64,000 nucleotides of DNA from Carboxylicivirga sp964602515 (GCA_964602515.1 CAZRRJ010000002.1:682001-746000); one strand, 5' to 3'. Counted from the stretch's first letter, positions 26,074 through 36,382 are shown. Program-made: numbers and translations. Notes: a model not told the origin generated them from the letters alone.

Positions 26074-28281
26074 TTAACTTTCTAATGAATATCTTATCTG
26101 ATCTAGCATAAGTGGTATATCTCCCGCATCAATACCATTATGCTTCAGGTATGGAATGTCCTGCTTAAATGTTTCTACAAACTCATTTAGGCTATGGCCG
26201 GGTAGTTGTATACTTTTTTGGTAGTAGGATAATGCTTCCTGACGTTGCTTTTTGCACCACAGTGTATGTCCTAAGTTAATGAGGTCGTGTTTATTTTTCT
26301 CTGAAACAATAAGTTTATGATAATATTTTTCAGCCTGATCAAATTTTCTACATACAAATGAACACCATGCAATAGGCCGTCCGACTTTATTATTACCCGG
26401 ATCGAGGTATTCGACTTTGAAGTAGTACTTAAGGGCTTCTTCAAAATTCTCTAATTCGAGTAAGCAATGTCCTATTGATGCCTGGGTATGCAAATTATCC
26501 GGGGCAATCTTCTCTGCTTCCTGGTAAAACTGAAGTGACATTTCTGTTTTTTTAAGATGGCGATAACATAATGCAATTTTCTTCTTGTTCCACACACTAT
26601 CAGCTCCAATAAGATCTGCTTTTAGGTATAACTTCAATGCTTCGTTATAGTTTTTAAGATGTTGTTGACAGTAGGCCATTTTTTGAATTATATCAGTGGC
26701 TTCTGTTTGTTTTTTAAGTATGATCTGAAATATTTCTAATGCGTCTTCAAAGTAATTTTTCTTAAAATAGTATTCGCCAATTTCCCGTAGCGATGAAGTA
26801 TCATCCAGTAATTGAGAAAAGAACCAGCGGTTATGGAAATCCATTTTTTGTATGAAAATATCTTCAAACTGGTGTTTTTGTGGATGTACCTTAAGCAGGC
26901 GATACAGATCCTGAATAAACTGGTTACTGGAAACTAGTTTACCTTGGTTGGCTTGCAAGGTCTTTTCATCTTTCTCCATTTCCAGCATTTGCTCTATTTC
27001 TGCTGAGAACATTTGCCCCATCATTTCTTTCTGCATACCAAGCATATGTGGTATGCTTAAAATTAATGAGTACTTATCAGAGTTACATAAAAAGCGTGAA
27101 GAGGCCAGGCCATTAAGTAATGAACTGTTACTAAATACGGCATTTTCACTATGTAATGCCTTTTGTACTTCCGGATGGCTAGGGTAAAAGGGCATTAACC
27201 AGTTACTTATCTCATTAAAAAAGGTAAAGTGCTTAAGGTGCTTAAATGTGGTAAGAAAAACGTCAGCGCCTTCCATCTGCCATTGGGTTAATTCTTCCAT
27301 CTTATTAATCAGGTTGGGAGAGTCTTTAAATACATCTTCCCAATCTGGATTTTTACCTTCACCCATGCTGTCATTAATCAGGTTATCCAAATCAAGTTTG
27401 TCTTTTAATTTTGGATGCATTTTAACAACTTCCGGTAATATTTCATCATTAAGCTTTTGTGATATGCGTTCTGTTTCGCGTGTTCTGATAAGCTGGAGAG
27501 TAATGTTCTGTATGAGTGATTGCAGGTTATTGTCCTCAACAAGCATAAAAAACTGGGTGTACAGTTCAGGGTATAAAGGTAAACGGTGATCGTATTTGGT
27601 TAATGCTAGTAGTAAAGCCGTGAGTGCTCTGCCACAAATAGCATCTTCCGAATGTTTACTAAGGTCAATTAGTAATTGAATGTAATTGACAGAAAAAGAA
27701 TTCATTAGTGATAAGTGAATGGCTCCAATAAGTACCGACTTGAAATGAACAGGAATAGGATCACTGAAAAATAGTTCACTAAGTGAGTTCTTATCTTGGT
27801 TGTTAATATGCTCTTTGCTCCAGAGTATTTTAAAAATCTGATTGATCTTTTGGTGCAATTCTGGTTTATTTACGGCATTAACATCAAGTATTTTTTGGAG
27901 CTCAATGCCATTCCATATACTGTTAAGTTCGCTAATACTGCTCTGTAGGTAGGTGTTGTTAAACTGTTTGCGTAATTCATAAAGCATCTCTGATGAATAT
28001 CGCATCATTAATTGATTATGCGCTTTGTCCGCCATCTGGTAAACATCACGAATCAGATGGTTGTATATCTTTTGCCGTTCAGGATCAGAGATGCCTTCTA
28101 CAGTATATTTTAGTATATTTTTATAAGTAAATTCAGTATTATAATGATTATCAATAAGATCGGCGTCTTGTGATTCTTTAACCAATATATGGATTAAATC
28201 TAGACTGTCTTTTATATTCTTATTCGCCAGTGATTGGCATATTGTTTTGTGTGTTGACCTTATTTCTTTTACCGTCATCAT
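26074..28281 (-). CDS. Large tetratricopeptide-repeat protein
   Basis: 735 residues without signal peptide or membrane helix. The first ~480 residues are alpha-helical with no family I recognise. The last ~250 hold at least five TPR units, visible as AEKIAPDNLHTQASIGHCLL, FEEALKYYFKVEYLDPGNNK and QEALSYYQKSIQLPGHS with the usual Gly/Ala/Tyr spacing. TPRs mediate protein-protein contact. It starts 6 bp after the tamB stop and 10 bp before DUF3859, so it is co-transcribed with them. A role as a cytoplasmic scaffold is only inferred. The start could be the second Met, one codon later. Confidence 0.82.
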   Translation of the reverse strand: MMTVKEIRSTHKTICQSLANKNIKDSLDLIHILVKESQDADLIDNHYNTEFTYKNILKYTVEGISDPERQKIYNHLIRDVYQMADKAHNQLMMRYSSEMLYELRKQFNNTYLQSSISELNSIWNGIELQKILDVNAVNKPELHQKINQIFKILWSKEHINNQDKNSLSELFFSDPIPVHFKSVLIGAIHLSLMNSFSVNYIQLLIDLSKHSEDAICGRALTALLLALTKYDHRLPLYPELYTQFFMLVEDNNLQSLIQNITLQLIRTRETERISQKLNDEILPEVVKMHPKLKDKLDLDNLINDSMGEGKNPDWEDVFKDSPNLINKMEELTQWQMEGADVFLTTFKHLKHFTFFNEISNWLMPFYPSHPEVQKALHSENAVFSNSSLLNGLASSRFLCNSDKYSLILSIPHMLGMQKEMMGQMFSAEIEQMLEMEKDEKTLQANQGKLVSSNQFIQDLYRLLKVHPQKHQFEDIFIQKMDFHNRWFFSQLLDDTSSLREIGEYYFKKNYFEDALEIFQIILKKQTEATDIIQKMAYCQQHLKNYNEALKLYLKADLIGADSVWNKKKIALCYRHLKKTEMSLQFYQEAEKIAPDNLHTQASIGHCLLELENFEEALKYYFKVEYLDPGNNKVGRPIAWCSFVCRKFDQAEKYYHKLIVSEKNKHDLINLGHTLWCKKQRQEALSYYQKSIQLPGHSLNEFVETFKQDIPYLKHNGIDAGDIPLMLDQIRYSLES

Positions 28282-28287
28282 AAACTC

Positions 28288-31200
28288 TTATTTTTTTGAC
28301 TCAAACTTTAAAATTACATCAAAACCAGAAGTTCTGGAACTACCACTCTGCAATCGGAAGAATAATAGTTTATTTAACTCGTACTCTAAAGTAATGGTTT
28401 CTGGTGTAATTTCATCATCTTCTGTTTCACCAAAACCTCTTTGGTAAATTACAAATAAGTCATTGGTAATATATTTACCAACAACAAAAGCAGCACTTTG
28501 CCAGTTTTTGGTAGAGTTAATTTCAATCATATCAAGCTTAAAGCGTTGGCCTAAGGTAGAACTAAGCGATGATGTTACCACGTTAGCCAGCATATTTGAG
28601 CCGACTGAGCCTATGATTCCATTCTGACCATCATAACTTAGTTCATCCATTGTTTTGCCAAATACCATTATAGAAACTGCATCTGACTGGGAAATTGGGG
28701 TATCATTCAAGGTAAAATTGATGACAGGTTCGGAAAGGTATTCAGTAATTGATAGTTCTAAAGTATGCTTTTCCTTATCACTGCCTCTGAATATATAATT
28801 GGCTTTAATTTCAAGTTTTGGATCAGGTTGTTCACCTCCTGTAAAAGTAATTATTCCTTCAAGAATATTAAATTTACGGCCGTAAAGGATATAGTTACCA
28901 CGTATAATTTCAATATCACCGAATAATTCGAAATATTCATTGTTTTTTGCAATGTCAAAATTACCACTAATTTCAATATTCATGTCGTTACCTTTTAACC
29001 ATGTGCTACGCGGAATATCAATATTTAAGCGGCCTTGCAAGTGTTTCATTATGGGGGATTGAATGTTTTCTTGCTTTGTTTCTTTTATATGGATAGAGGT
29101 GTCTGCCTCATTAATTGCCGCAACCAGTATAGGTATATTTTCCTCTTTTGATTTTGTTTCGTCGGTTTTAAGTAATCCGGGAATAAAAAATGAGGAATTA
29201 TTAACTGTTAGTTTACCACCAAATAAGGGGTTACCATGATCAGAAGAGATGTAAGGGGTACCACTAATATTGATATCATGGTTTTTGTGTTGGCTTACAT
29301 AGAATCTGTTTATATCAGTGTTAAATGCTGAGTTTGATATTTTACCTGATATGATGGTTGAGTCAAATGTAATGTGCCCTTTAGCTGCCAGGTATCCTTT
29401 GTTGGCCTGAATAAAAACAGTGTCGATATTTATTGTATTTTCTTTCAGTAATATTTGACCAGTAGCATTTTTGTAATAAATGCCATGATTTTGATTGGTT
29501 ATATAACCATTATCAATATTAATGGAACCGTTGAAGAGTGGTTTCTCAAAAGTTCCGAAAGCATTTATATATCCCGAACAATCGACTCCGGCCTGAATAT
29601 GTTCATACGCTGGTATGTTAGGTGTTTTTATGTTTAAAGTGTCAATAAATAGTTGGGCATTAAAAGTATCTGAGAGGTGATAGCTTAATTTCATTTCAGG
29701 ATTAACATTAATTGCAATTGGTATTGAAAAATCAGCATATATTGCACTATCAAGTTGAGGTAACCATGTGTCTAATTTTAGATTCTTATCTCGGTAGTTT
29801 AGTTCGCCGTTTATATCTGGTATTTTTAATTTTCCATAGAATGGGTTAAAAATGGTGTAGTTACAGTTGGCCATTAACGAGTCGGGTTTGCCATGCAGAG
29901 ATAATTTTGTTGAGAATAATCCCCCGATAGAATCAGGAATATCAATAAAATGGTTTAAGCGATATAAATCGAAGTCACGAACCAACAAGTTAAAATATTC
30001 AGATTGAATAGTGCTGAGGATTCCCTGGGCTTTAAATATAAAATCTGAGTTATTATGATCCTTTATTTCAATATTATTGATTATGGCACTCCTGTCAGCT
30101 AATTTTATTTGCTGTATTGTATCTGTAAGGTAGTAATTAACGTATGGAGTAAGAATGTGTCCTTTATTGATTTGAATATCAATAGTATCCTGAAATTCTA
30201 TAGAAGCTGCCAGGTTTGCGTCAATAGAATCATCGTTTACAGTGAATTCAGTTCTTAAGTTCATATTGTGAAATGAATAATTAATTCCTATAGTATCAAT
30301 ATTTTGTATTTCAGAACTAAGATTTCTGATATTGATTGTTCCATCAGAGATGGTAGAATCTTGACTATAAAAACCATCAATAACGGCGTGTATTGTATCC
30401 CCTTTTAAAGTGTTGAAATCTAAATTTGTAATGTTAACATCACCTTTGTAGTTAAAGGCTTCAGTTGTGCCATCAAAAATCATTTTTAGTGTTGTGTTTT
30501 CATAATTCAATTCAGGTATTCCAAAATCTTTAAGTACTCTAGGAGTAGTGCTGTTTATTGTTAGTTGTGAGCTAAAAGATTTGCTAATTAAATCAAAGCT
30601 TCCTTGGGCAAGGGCACGGTTATCTTGTGTGATTACACTAAGTGTATCAATCTTAAGGTGTGCTCCCTGTAGGTCTGAAAATATTGACACAGTGTCGATA
30701 TCGAAATCATATATTTTGCTGTTATGTAATGCTGCCCGTGCGATAAAATGGTGTTTGTCGGATAATATATGTGTGCCAGAGATTAAAACATTACCATTTA
30801 CTACAGTATTTGTAATACTTGGCTCAATGGCTCCAATATCCAGATTGTTGGTTTCAAAGCCTGCAGTGTATATTTGTTTGTTATAGAGGTCTTTGATTTG
30901 AAAATGGCCTTTGCTGTAGCTTTCGTTGTATGCAACACGTATGTTTGCATTAATAATATTATTTTTTTGAATAGCATCAATCTTTAGCGTATCAGTTATA
31001 ATACCTTTGTATGCTGATTTACTAAGATTGACATTTAGTTTCAGATCATCTTTATGGTTGAATATATTATTTCCGCTTATAGTTAAAGTACCATTTAGAT
31101 AAGCATTGGTTTTATTAATTTCAAACCAATCTTCAGGAATAAAATTATTTACATACATTTTTATATTATAATTTGCCTTTTTATTTTCATATTCAAGTGC

Positions 31201-32121
31201 TTGAGGTAATCCGTGAATGGTTCCTTTAAGGCCAATATGCTTTTTATCGTTGCCAAATAAAATATCACAATGGAATTCATCTTTTTGTGATTTTGCATTA
31301 AAACGTAGTTCGGGAATTGTTTTTATGGGAATAGATGAAATGAAATTTTTAATTTCAGTGTCGTCTAATGGTTTTGCATTAATAATTACACTAAAATTGT
31401 CTTTTGCCGTATAATGTCCTTTTCCTTCAATAAGCGATTTATCAGATTGCAGTAATAAACTGTTAAGGGTAATATGTGGGCCTTGTTTTTTTAATATTAC
31501 ATGACTATTTCTTAAATTCAGTTTGGGTTTGTCAGCTCCTAATTCAATTTGTTTGATATTAACATCTAAATATTCGTCTTTAAAAACGCCACTAGCCTTA
31601 ATATTGATATTTGAAAACTGAATGGAAGGTGATAAATATTTCGTTTGTAAGCGGCCCTTGCCATCTGTAATATGCATGTGGTTAATATTTAAATTCAGAG
31701 GTGATTCAGGAGAGGTAGTTTCATTTTCTTGAATTACTTTGTCAAGTACATACATTAAATGGAAGGTTGCACTGTCTTTAAACCATAGGTTAAATTGGGG
31801 TGATTGAATAAGAATAGTATCAATAACGATATGCTTGTTTGATATGCTTTTAAGATGATATTTAAGGTATATTGAGTCTATATGAACAACGGAAGAATCG
31901 CCCTCACTTAATGCAATGTTTTTTAAGTTGATGGTGTTATACAAATTACCTTTAATTTGTTCAATATATAGTTTTCCGTTAAAATACGAATTGGCTGTTT
32001 GAAGCGTTTTTTTTCGTAATATTTCTCTGAATAATTCAGTTTGAGTAAACATCAATATTCCGACTATCAGTATCAGGAAGATGCCGATTATAAAAGCCAG
32101 GTATTTGAATGTTCGTTTCAT
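28288..32121 (-). CDS. tamB: TamB-family translocation/assembly module protein
   Basis: TamB is a long periplasm-spanning beta-groove protein anchored in the inner membrane that partners TamA in outer-membrane protein insertion or lipid transport. The 1277-residue product has one N-terminal membrane helix (residues ~8-28, YLAFIIGIFLILIVGILMF). A very long repetitive beta-rich region is followed by the conserved C-terminal TamB domain (DUF490): IPRSTWLKGNDMNIEISG, NYILYGRKFNILEGIITFTG and a final PETITLEYELNKLLFFRLQS. Length is within the family range. It is encoded downstream of the TamA homologue with a 125-bp gap. Confidence 0.93.
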   Translation of the reverse strand: MKRTFKYLAFIIGIFLILIVGILMFTQTELFREILRKKTLQTANSYFNGKLYIEQIKGNLYNTINLKNIALSEGDSSVVHIDSIYLKYHLKSISNKHIVIDTILIQSPQFNLWFKDSATFHLMYVLDKVIQENETTSPESPLNLNINHMHITDGKGRLQTKYLSPSIQFSNINIKASGVFKDEYLDVNIKQIELGADKPKLNLRNSHVILKKQGPHITLNSLLLQSDKSLIEGKGHYTAKDNFSVIINAKPLDDTEIKNFISSIPIKTIPELRFNAKSQKDEFHCDILFGNDKKHIGLKGTIHGLPQALEYENKKANYNIKMYVNNFIPEDWFEINKTNAYLNGTLTISGNNIFNHKDDLKLNVNLSKSAYKGIITDTLKIDAIQKNNIINANIRVAYNESYSKGHFQIKDLYNKQIYTAGFETNNLDIGAIEPSITNTVVNGNVLISGTHILSDKHHFIARAALHNSKIYDFDIDTVSIFSDLQGAHLKIDTLSVITQDNRALAQGSFDLISKSFSSQLTINSTTPRVLKDFGIPELNYENTTLKMIFDGTTEAFNYKGDVNITNLDFNTLKGDTIHAVIDGFYSQDSTISDGTINIRNLSSEIQNIDTIGINYSFHNMNLRTEFTVNDDSIDANLAASIEFQDTIDIQINKGHILTPYVNYYLTDTIQQIKLADRSAIINNIEIKDHNNSDFIFKAQGILSTIQSEYFNLLVRDFDLYRLNHFIDIPDSIGGLFSTKLSLHGKPDSLMANCNYTIFNPFYGKLKIPDINGELNYRDKNLKLDTWLPQLDSAIYADFSIPIAINVNPEMKLSYHLSDTFNAQLFIDTLNIKTPNIPAYEHIQAGVDCSGYINAFGTFEKPLFNGSINIDNGYITNQNHGIYYKNATGQILLKENTINIDTVFIQANKGYLAAKGHITFDSTIISGKISNSAFNTDINRFYVSQHKNHDINISGTPYISSDHGNPLFGGKLTVNNSSFFIPGLLKTDETKSKEENIPILVAAINEADTSIHIKETKQENIQSPIMKHLQGRLNIDIPRSTWLKGNDMNIEISGNFDIAKNNEYFELFGDIEIIRGNYILYGRKFNILEGIITFTGGEQPDPKLEIKANYIFRGSDKEKHTLELSITEYLSEPVINFTLNDTPISQSDAVSIMVFGKTMDELSYDGQNGIIGSVGSNMLANVVTSSLSSTLGQRFKLDMIEINSTKNWQSAAFVVGKYITNDLFVIYQRGFGETEDDEITPETITLEYELNKLLFFRLQSGSSRTSGFDVILKFESKK

Positions 32122-32246
32122 GTATTTACAGTTTGGTTTTTACTAGTTGCATTGATGCGATTAAATTGCTATTATGGCTATCATATTTACCAGTTGAAAG
32201 TCATGTTTCGTATGAATATAATTCGTTCATGGGTCTTTTCGTTATG

Positions 32247-34094
32247 TTAAAATGGATGTCCGATATTAAAATGCACCTGCCATTTTCTTTCTGTATCAAA
32301 AATTGGACGGGCAAAATCAAGCCCTATGGGGCCGATAGGTGTTTTAAACCTTACGCCAAATCCAGCTGCATAATGTAAATCATTAAATTGATAATAAAAT
32401 GAATCTCTCCATATATTTCCTGCATCGCAAAAAAAAGCAATAACAAGTCTGTTTCCAATAGAATACCTGTTTTCTATACTGCCTTCCATCAAACTGTTTC
32501 CTCCGGTAAAGTGTCCATTTGCATCTTTAGGTCCTAACTGTGATCTACCCCAGCCTCTAACCGAGTAGCTACCACCAGAGTAAAAGCGTTCTTCAACCGG
32601 AATCAAGTCATTATTATTTTGCATTTTTGCCATACCAAATTTACCTTTTACTGCTAATGTAATACCAGATTTTATGCCAATGTATTTCTTGTATTCAATC
32701 AGGCTTCTCCAAAATGGAACAGATTTATCAATAAATGTTCCATTGCGTTTTGTATTAATAGCGAGTGAAAATCCTGAAACCGGATCGAGTCTGGGTTCAC
32801 CATTAAAGTAGATAAATCCAACTGTTATACCTGACTTACTATAGGATGTAGGGCCAACAGTTTGACTATTCCATCCCATGGGAATAACTATTGTTGAGTC
32901 TGCATGAACCTCTTCCACATATAAATTTAATGAGGAGTTAAATCGTTCAGTGAAGTGTTGTAAAAATGTTAGATTAACCCCTTGGCGCGTTGCCGTATAG
33001 GCTGGCTCATTTTGCTTAAGTAAAAATGGATTAATTATAAAAGAGTTAAATGGCAAAATAACAGCCGGTTGTATAAATTTTAATTGAAAGTTATATGGCT
33101 CAAGTTCCGAATGTTTGGCATATAGGTTTATCCGACCCGTTTTAGTGAGAAAACCCAGGTATTGTATGTCGGCAAAGGCTCTGAAATTATCTTCTCGGCC
33201 ATATCCGCCACCAAAGCGTGAGATCCAACGGGGGGCTTCTTTTAAAGTAATTAGGGTTGGTAATGTGTCTGGTTTTTCCTCGCTTATAAGAGTTTTAATA
33301 GAGGCAACCCGAAACATTCCAAGGTTATAAATCTGTTTTTGTGTTTCGTTAATTTTATATTTAGACCATGATTCACCTTCGTTGAATTGAAGCTGCTTTA
33401 GAATTCTTTTTGTGGGAACCCGTTCGTTTCCCTGTATTGTTATTGGTCCAAAAAAAGTGGGTTTATCTTTGTTTATAATCCAATTAATATTTGCCGTGTT
33501 ATGAACTGTATCAACAGTCATACTATGCTTGACTTGGGCGTATGTGTATCCTAGATTATTAAACTCTTCATTAATAAAAGTCTGATCATTGTAATAGGCT
33601 TCGTCTTTGAACCTCTTATTTTCTTTTAGTTGTGATCTCAGGTTTATTTTGCGGCGTAGCTTTTTACTCATGAACGCTTCATCTTTTTCAAGCGTATCAA
33701 CGGTATATCTAATTTGTTTTACCTTAATTGGTTTCCCTTCGTTAATGTTAAAGGTTAACTTTATTTTATTATTGCCCGTTATTTTAATGGTTGGTTCAGC
33801 AAGGTTCATATTTAAGAAACCTTCTTTCTGATAGATGTGCTTAATGCGTTCAATGTCTTGCTCATATAAAGACATGGTAAATAAGTCAACTTCCTTTTTA
33901 AAAAGCCATTCGCCTATCGCACTGGCTGATTTTATATTAATTTCCGCTTCTAACTTTGAGGCACTAATTGTTCGGTTGCCTTTAAATTTGACCTTCCTGA
34001 TTTTTCTCAGCTCTTGCCCATTTAAGGAAATTGATATAAATGATAGTATGAAAAACAGAATTATTTTCAATGCATTAGTATTAATGATAAACAA
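32247..34094 (-). CDS. tamA: BamA/TamA-family outer membrane protein
   Basis: An Omp85-family outer-membrane barrel. A signal peptide (residues 1-26, hydrophobic ALKIILFFILSFISIS) is followed by POTRA-type domains (~30-250; VKFKGNRTISASKLEAEI and ITIQGNERVPTKRILKQLQF). A 16-strand barrel then runs from ~280 to the end, with VRGWGRSQLGP, the VRGF-like motif that holds the substrate-contact loop, and a final aromatic strand ending GHPF. The 615-residue length and the adjacency to tamB argue for TamA rather than the main BamA, which would be larger with five POTRA domains. First gene of a minus-strand run with tamB, the TPR gene and DUF3859. Confidence 0.9.
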   Translation of the reverse strand: MFIINTNALKIILFFILSFISISLNGQELRKIRKVKFKGNRTISASKLEAEINIKSASAIGEWLFKKEVDLFTMSLYEQDIERIKHIYQKEGFLNMNLAEPTIKITGNNKIKLTFNINEGKPIKVKQIRYTVDTLEKDEAFMSKKLRRKINLRSQLKENKRFKDEAYYNDQTFINEEFNNLGYTYAQVKHSMTVDTVHNTANINWIINKDKPTFFGPITIQGNERVPTKRILKQLQFNEGESWSKYKINETQKQIYNLGMFRVASIKTLISEEKPDTLPTLITLKEAPRWISRFGGGYGREDNFRAFADIQYLGFLTKTGRINLYAKHSELEPYNFQLKFIQPAVILPFNSFIINPFLLKQNEPAYTATRQGVNLTFLQHFTERFNSSLNLYVEEVHADSTIVIPMGWNSQTVGPTSYSKSGITVGFIYFNGEPRLDPVSGFSLAINTKRNGTFIDKSVPFWRSLIEYKKYIGIKSGITLAVKGKFGMAKMQNNNDLIPVEERFYSGGSYSVRGWGRSQLGPKDANGHFTGGNSLMEGSIENRYSIGNRLVIAFFCDAGNIWRDSFYYQFNDLHYAAGFGVRFKTPIGPIGLDFARPIFDTERKWQVHFNIGHPF

Positions 34095-34159
34095 AAAATA
34101 AATCGTCTACTTATAAATTTATACTATGTTCTACGAATGTCGGTTTTTACGCATAATAG

Positions 34160-34250
34160 AATAAATACAGAGATACAAAGACACAGGGTGTTTTTTAGTT
34201 TGACTGTATACCTTTGCGACTCTTTGGTTCGGTGTTGTCTTTGGAGTCTA
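34160..34250. repeat. Degenerate CAAAGACACA-type inverted repeat
   Basis: ATACAAAGACACAGGGTG (34173-34190) and, on the other strand, CAAAGAGTCGCAAAGG and CAAAGACAACACC (34210-34246) repeat the same short A-rich word in opposite directions. This resembles the widespread CACAAAGACACA intergenic repeats seen in many bacterial genomes. It is eroded and carries no gene. Confidence 0.35.
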
Positions 34251-34369
34251 TGAAATATTTGATTACTGTTTTATGCATGATTACGGATATACCATTGTTG
34301 TATTCCGAGTTAAGGTGCTGTTTCATTTTTGATGTTGTTTTTTGTTACACGTAATTGATAGGGGTAAAG

Positions 34370-34660
34370 CTAGAACAACATATTATAAGGTCGCTCAATA
34401 GCTTCTTTTAATTGATTTATCGAAATATTTCGTGCAAAACGATAGTATTCTTTACCTTCAAAAAATATTAGAATGGCTGGAGCAGTGAATACCTGGTATT
34501 GAGTTGCTGCTACGGAATCAGTTTCAATGTTAATATACTCTAGGTGTATTTGTGGAAACTCCCTGATAATAAGCTGCTTAACTTTAGGCAATAGAACCTT
34601 ACAAACATGGCATTTGTCATGTGAGAAATATCTTAAAATAGCGACATGTGTAGTTTTCAT
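34370..34660 (-). CDS. Thioredoxin-like protein with CHVC motif
   Basis: 96 residues without signal peptide, so cytosolic. The C17-x-x-C20 pair (DKCHVCKVL) stands after the first beta strand, followed by a conserved cis-proline region (FTAPAILIF) and a final helix. The fold pattern matches a short thioredoxin. The motif CHVC differs from the classical CGPC. The length is slightly shorter than typical thioredoxin (about 105). It begins 5 bp after the ispF stop and probably shares that transcript. The redox partner is unknown; function as a thiol reductase is inferred from fold and motif. Confidence 0.82.
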   Translation of the reverse strand: MKTTHVAILRYFSHDKCHVCKVLLPKVKQLIIREFPQIHLEYINIETDSVAATQYQVFTAPAILIFFEGKEYYRFARNISINQLKEAIERPYNMLF

Positions 34661-34665
34661 TATCG

Positions 34666-35151
34666 TTATGAATTAACCTTTGTTATAAGGACTGTTGCAT
34701 AGGCTGCTATTCCCTCCTGAGTACCAACAAAACCGAGCTTTTCTGTAGTTGTTGCTTTTATTGCTATATCTTCAGTTGAGATCTCCATTACCCCAGCCAA
34801 CGTTTTTTGCATGTCTGGTATATGTTTCTTTAGTTTGGGCTGTTCTAAAGCAATTGTACTGTCTATATTACTCAACTTATAACCTGCATTACGTATTATC
34901 GATATTGTTTTAGCCAATAGTATTTTACTGTCAATACCTTTTAACGCAGGGTTATTATCAGGGAAATGGTAGCCGATATCGCGCATATTGGCAGCTCCAA
35001 GTAAAGCATCACAAATGGCATGAATTAGAACGTCTCCATCAGAATGACCAATACTACCTTTGTTGTGCTCTATTTTTATTCCACCAATCCACAACTCTTC
35101 ATTCTCACCAAGTTTATGAACATCATATCCAAATCCTACCCGTATTTTCAT
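34666..35151 (-). CDS. ispF: 2-C-methyl-D-erythritol 2,4-cyclodiphosphate synthase
   Basis: Cyclises CDP-methylerythritol 2-phosphate in the non-mevalonate isoprenoid pathway; a cytosolic trimeric zinc enzyme. The 161-residue length is typical. Zinc ligands are D10 and H12 (GYDVHKL) and the downstream IGHSDGDVLIHAICDALLGA block carries the third His. The segment DIGYHFPDNNP and the C-terminal KATTTEKLGFVGTQEGIAAY are family signatures. It is between porV and the thioredoxin-like gene; porV has its own terminator, so transcription may begin in that gap. Confidence 0.96.
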   Translation of the reverse strand: MKIRVGFGYDVHKLGENEELWIGGIKIEHNKGSIGHSDGDVLIHAICDALLGAANMRDIGYHFPDNNPALKGIDSKILLAKTISIIRNAGYKLSNIDSTIALEQPKLKKHIPDMQKTLAGVMEISTEDIAIKATTTEKLGFVGTQEGIAAYATVLITKVNS

Positions 35152-35171
35152 CGTAATTAAAATTTTAACCC

Positions 35172-35204
35172 AAAAAGATCTTAAGCAACGGCTTAAGATC
35201 TTTT
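35172..35204 (-). terminator. Rho-independent terminator of porV
   Basis: AAAAGATCTTAAGC (35173-35186) and GCTTAAGATCTTTT (35191-35204) are perfect inverses with a four-base loop. On the minus strand the stem ends in TTTTT. It lies 30 bp after the porV stop and 21 bp before ispF, separating the two. Confidence 0.88.
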
Positions 35205-35233
35205 CAAAGATAATGAATATTGTATTCTTATAT

Positions 35234-36382
35234 TTACTTTTTCAAATCACTTAGATCAAATGAAAGTGAAAAGCGCATAGTGTTGGCTAATGGATTGTTT
35301 TGTACCATTGGAATTATATAAGAAGCATCTAAAGTAAAGATGTTAAATTTTAATCCAAGTCCTGCCGAGGCGAATTTGCGGTTACCCTGATTTTCGTGTT
35401 CATAGAAGTAACCTGCTCTTAATGCAAATTGCTTGTTGTACCAATATTCAGCTCCTAAAGAAAAGATTATTTCTTGCATTTCCTGCTCAAATCCGTTTGG
35501 AGCATCGCTAAACGAACCAAATATGGCTGCCGGTACAGATTTATCTTCATTAGGATCTACCCAGTCGTCGTTTGCATCATCCGGTTTAATCTGATTTGAT
35601 GGCACTAAAAGCTTATTAAAATCTAATGCAAATGCAATGGAATTATACCTGTCCAATGCCATTTGGTAAGCGACACCAAGCTTTAAATTAGTTGGAATAT
35701 ACTCCTTATGAATATCATCGTAACTAATTTTAGAACCAATATTAGAGATGTTAATACCGGCACTAAATTCAGCCTCTTTCCTGTTTACACGCATTGGCTC
35801 CTTAAAGTAAAAGCCAACATCTGCAGCAAAAGCATTTCCCGCTTTTAAAACAGCACCATCATTTGAATAACCATTGGTCAGATCAGAACGGATATACCGA
35901 AAGGCAACAGCACCAGAGAATTTCTCTGATAATACACGTGAATAAGCGGCATCAATAGCAAATTCATTGGGCTTTCCTTGGTAACCCGGATCATCGGGGC
36001 CATTTGAGAATGTAATTTCACCCATAGAGAAGTAGCGTAATGATGCACTAATTGTTTGCATTTTGTCTAAGCGATGATAGAATGAGGCGGTTGACATATT
36101 AATGTCATTAACTAGTGATCTTAACCATGGTGTAAAAGAAATAGCAACCCCCATCTTCCCATCTATAAAAGCATATTTGGCAGGATTTAAAAATTGAGAA
36201 TTTACATCAGGAGATGTGGCAACCCCCGCATCTGCTATACCAGCAGCCCTTGAGTCAGGATTGATATTAAGGAAAGGGGCAGCTGTTGTAATGGCATTAT
36301 TGCTATTTTGTGCATGTGTGGTATTAAAATTCAAAATAATAGCCAATAGTAAAAGACTGATTTTGACAGGAATATATTTCAT
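35234..36382 (-). CDS. porV: Type IX secretion outer-membrane protein PorV (LptO)
   Basis: PorV is a 14-strand outer-membrane barrel that carries T9SS cargo to the PorU attachment complex. The 382-residue protein has a signal peptide ending near residue 24 (THAQ) and the PorV start pattern TTAAPFLNINPDSRAAGIAD, ATSPDVNSQFLNPAKYAF and FTPWLRSLVNDINMS. The rest alternates as beta strands, and the last residues FSLSFDLSDL fit an outer-membrane barrel strand. Length is typical. It follows porU on the same strand; the pair plus gldJ is a conserved T9SS group. Confidence 0.93.
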   Translation of the reverse strand: MKYIPVKISLLLLAIILNFNTTHAQNSNNAITTAAPFLNINPDSRAAGIADAGVATSPDVNSQFLNPAKYAFIDGKMGVAISFTPWLRSLVNDINMSTASFYHRLDKMQTISASLRYFSMGEITFSNGPDDPGYQGKPNEFAIDAAYSRVLSEKFSGAVAFRYIRSDLTNGYSNDGAVLKAGNAFAADVGFYFKEPMRVNRKEAEFSAGINISNIGSKISYDDIHKEYIPTNLKLGVAYQMALDRYNSIAFALDFNKLLVPSNQIKPDDANDDWVDPNEDKSVPAAIFGSFSDAPNGFEQEMQEIIFSLGAEYWYNKQFALRAGYFYEHENQGNRKFASAGLGLKFNIFTLDASYIIPMVQNNPLANTMRFSLSFDLSDLKK

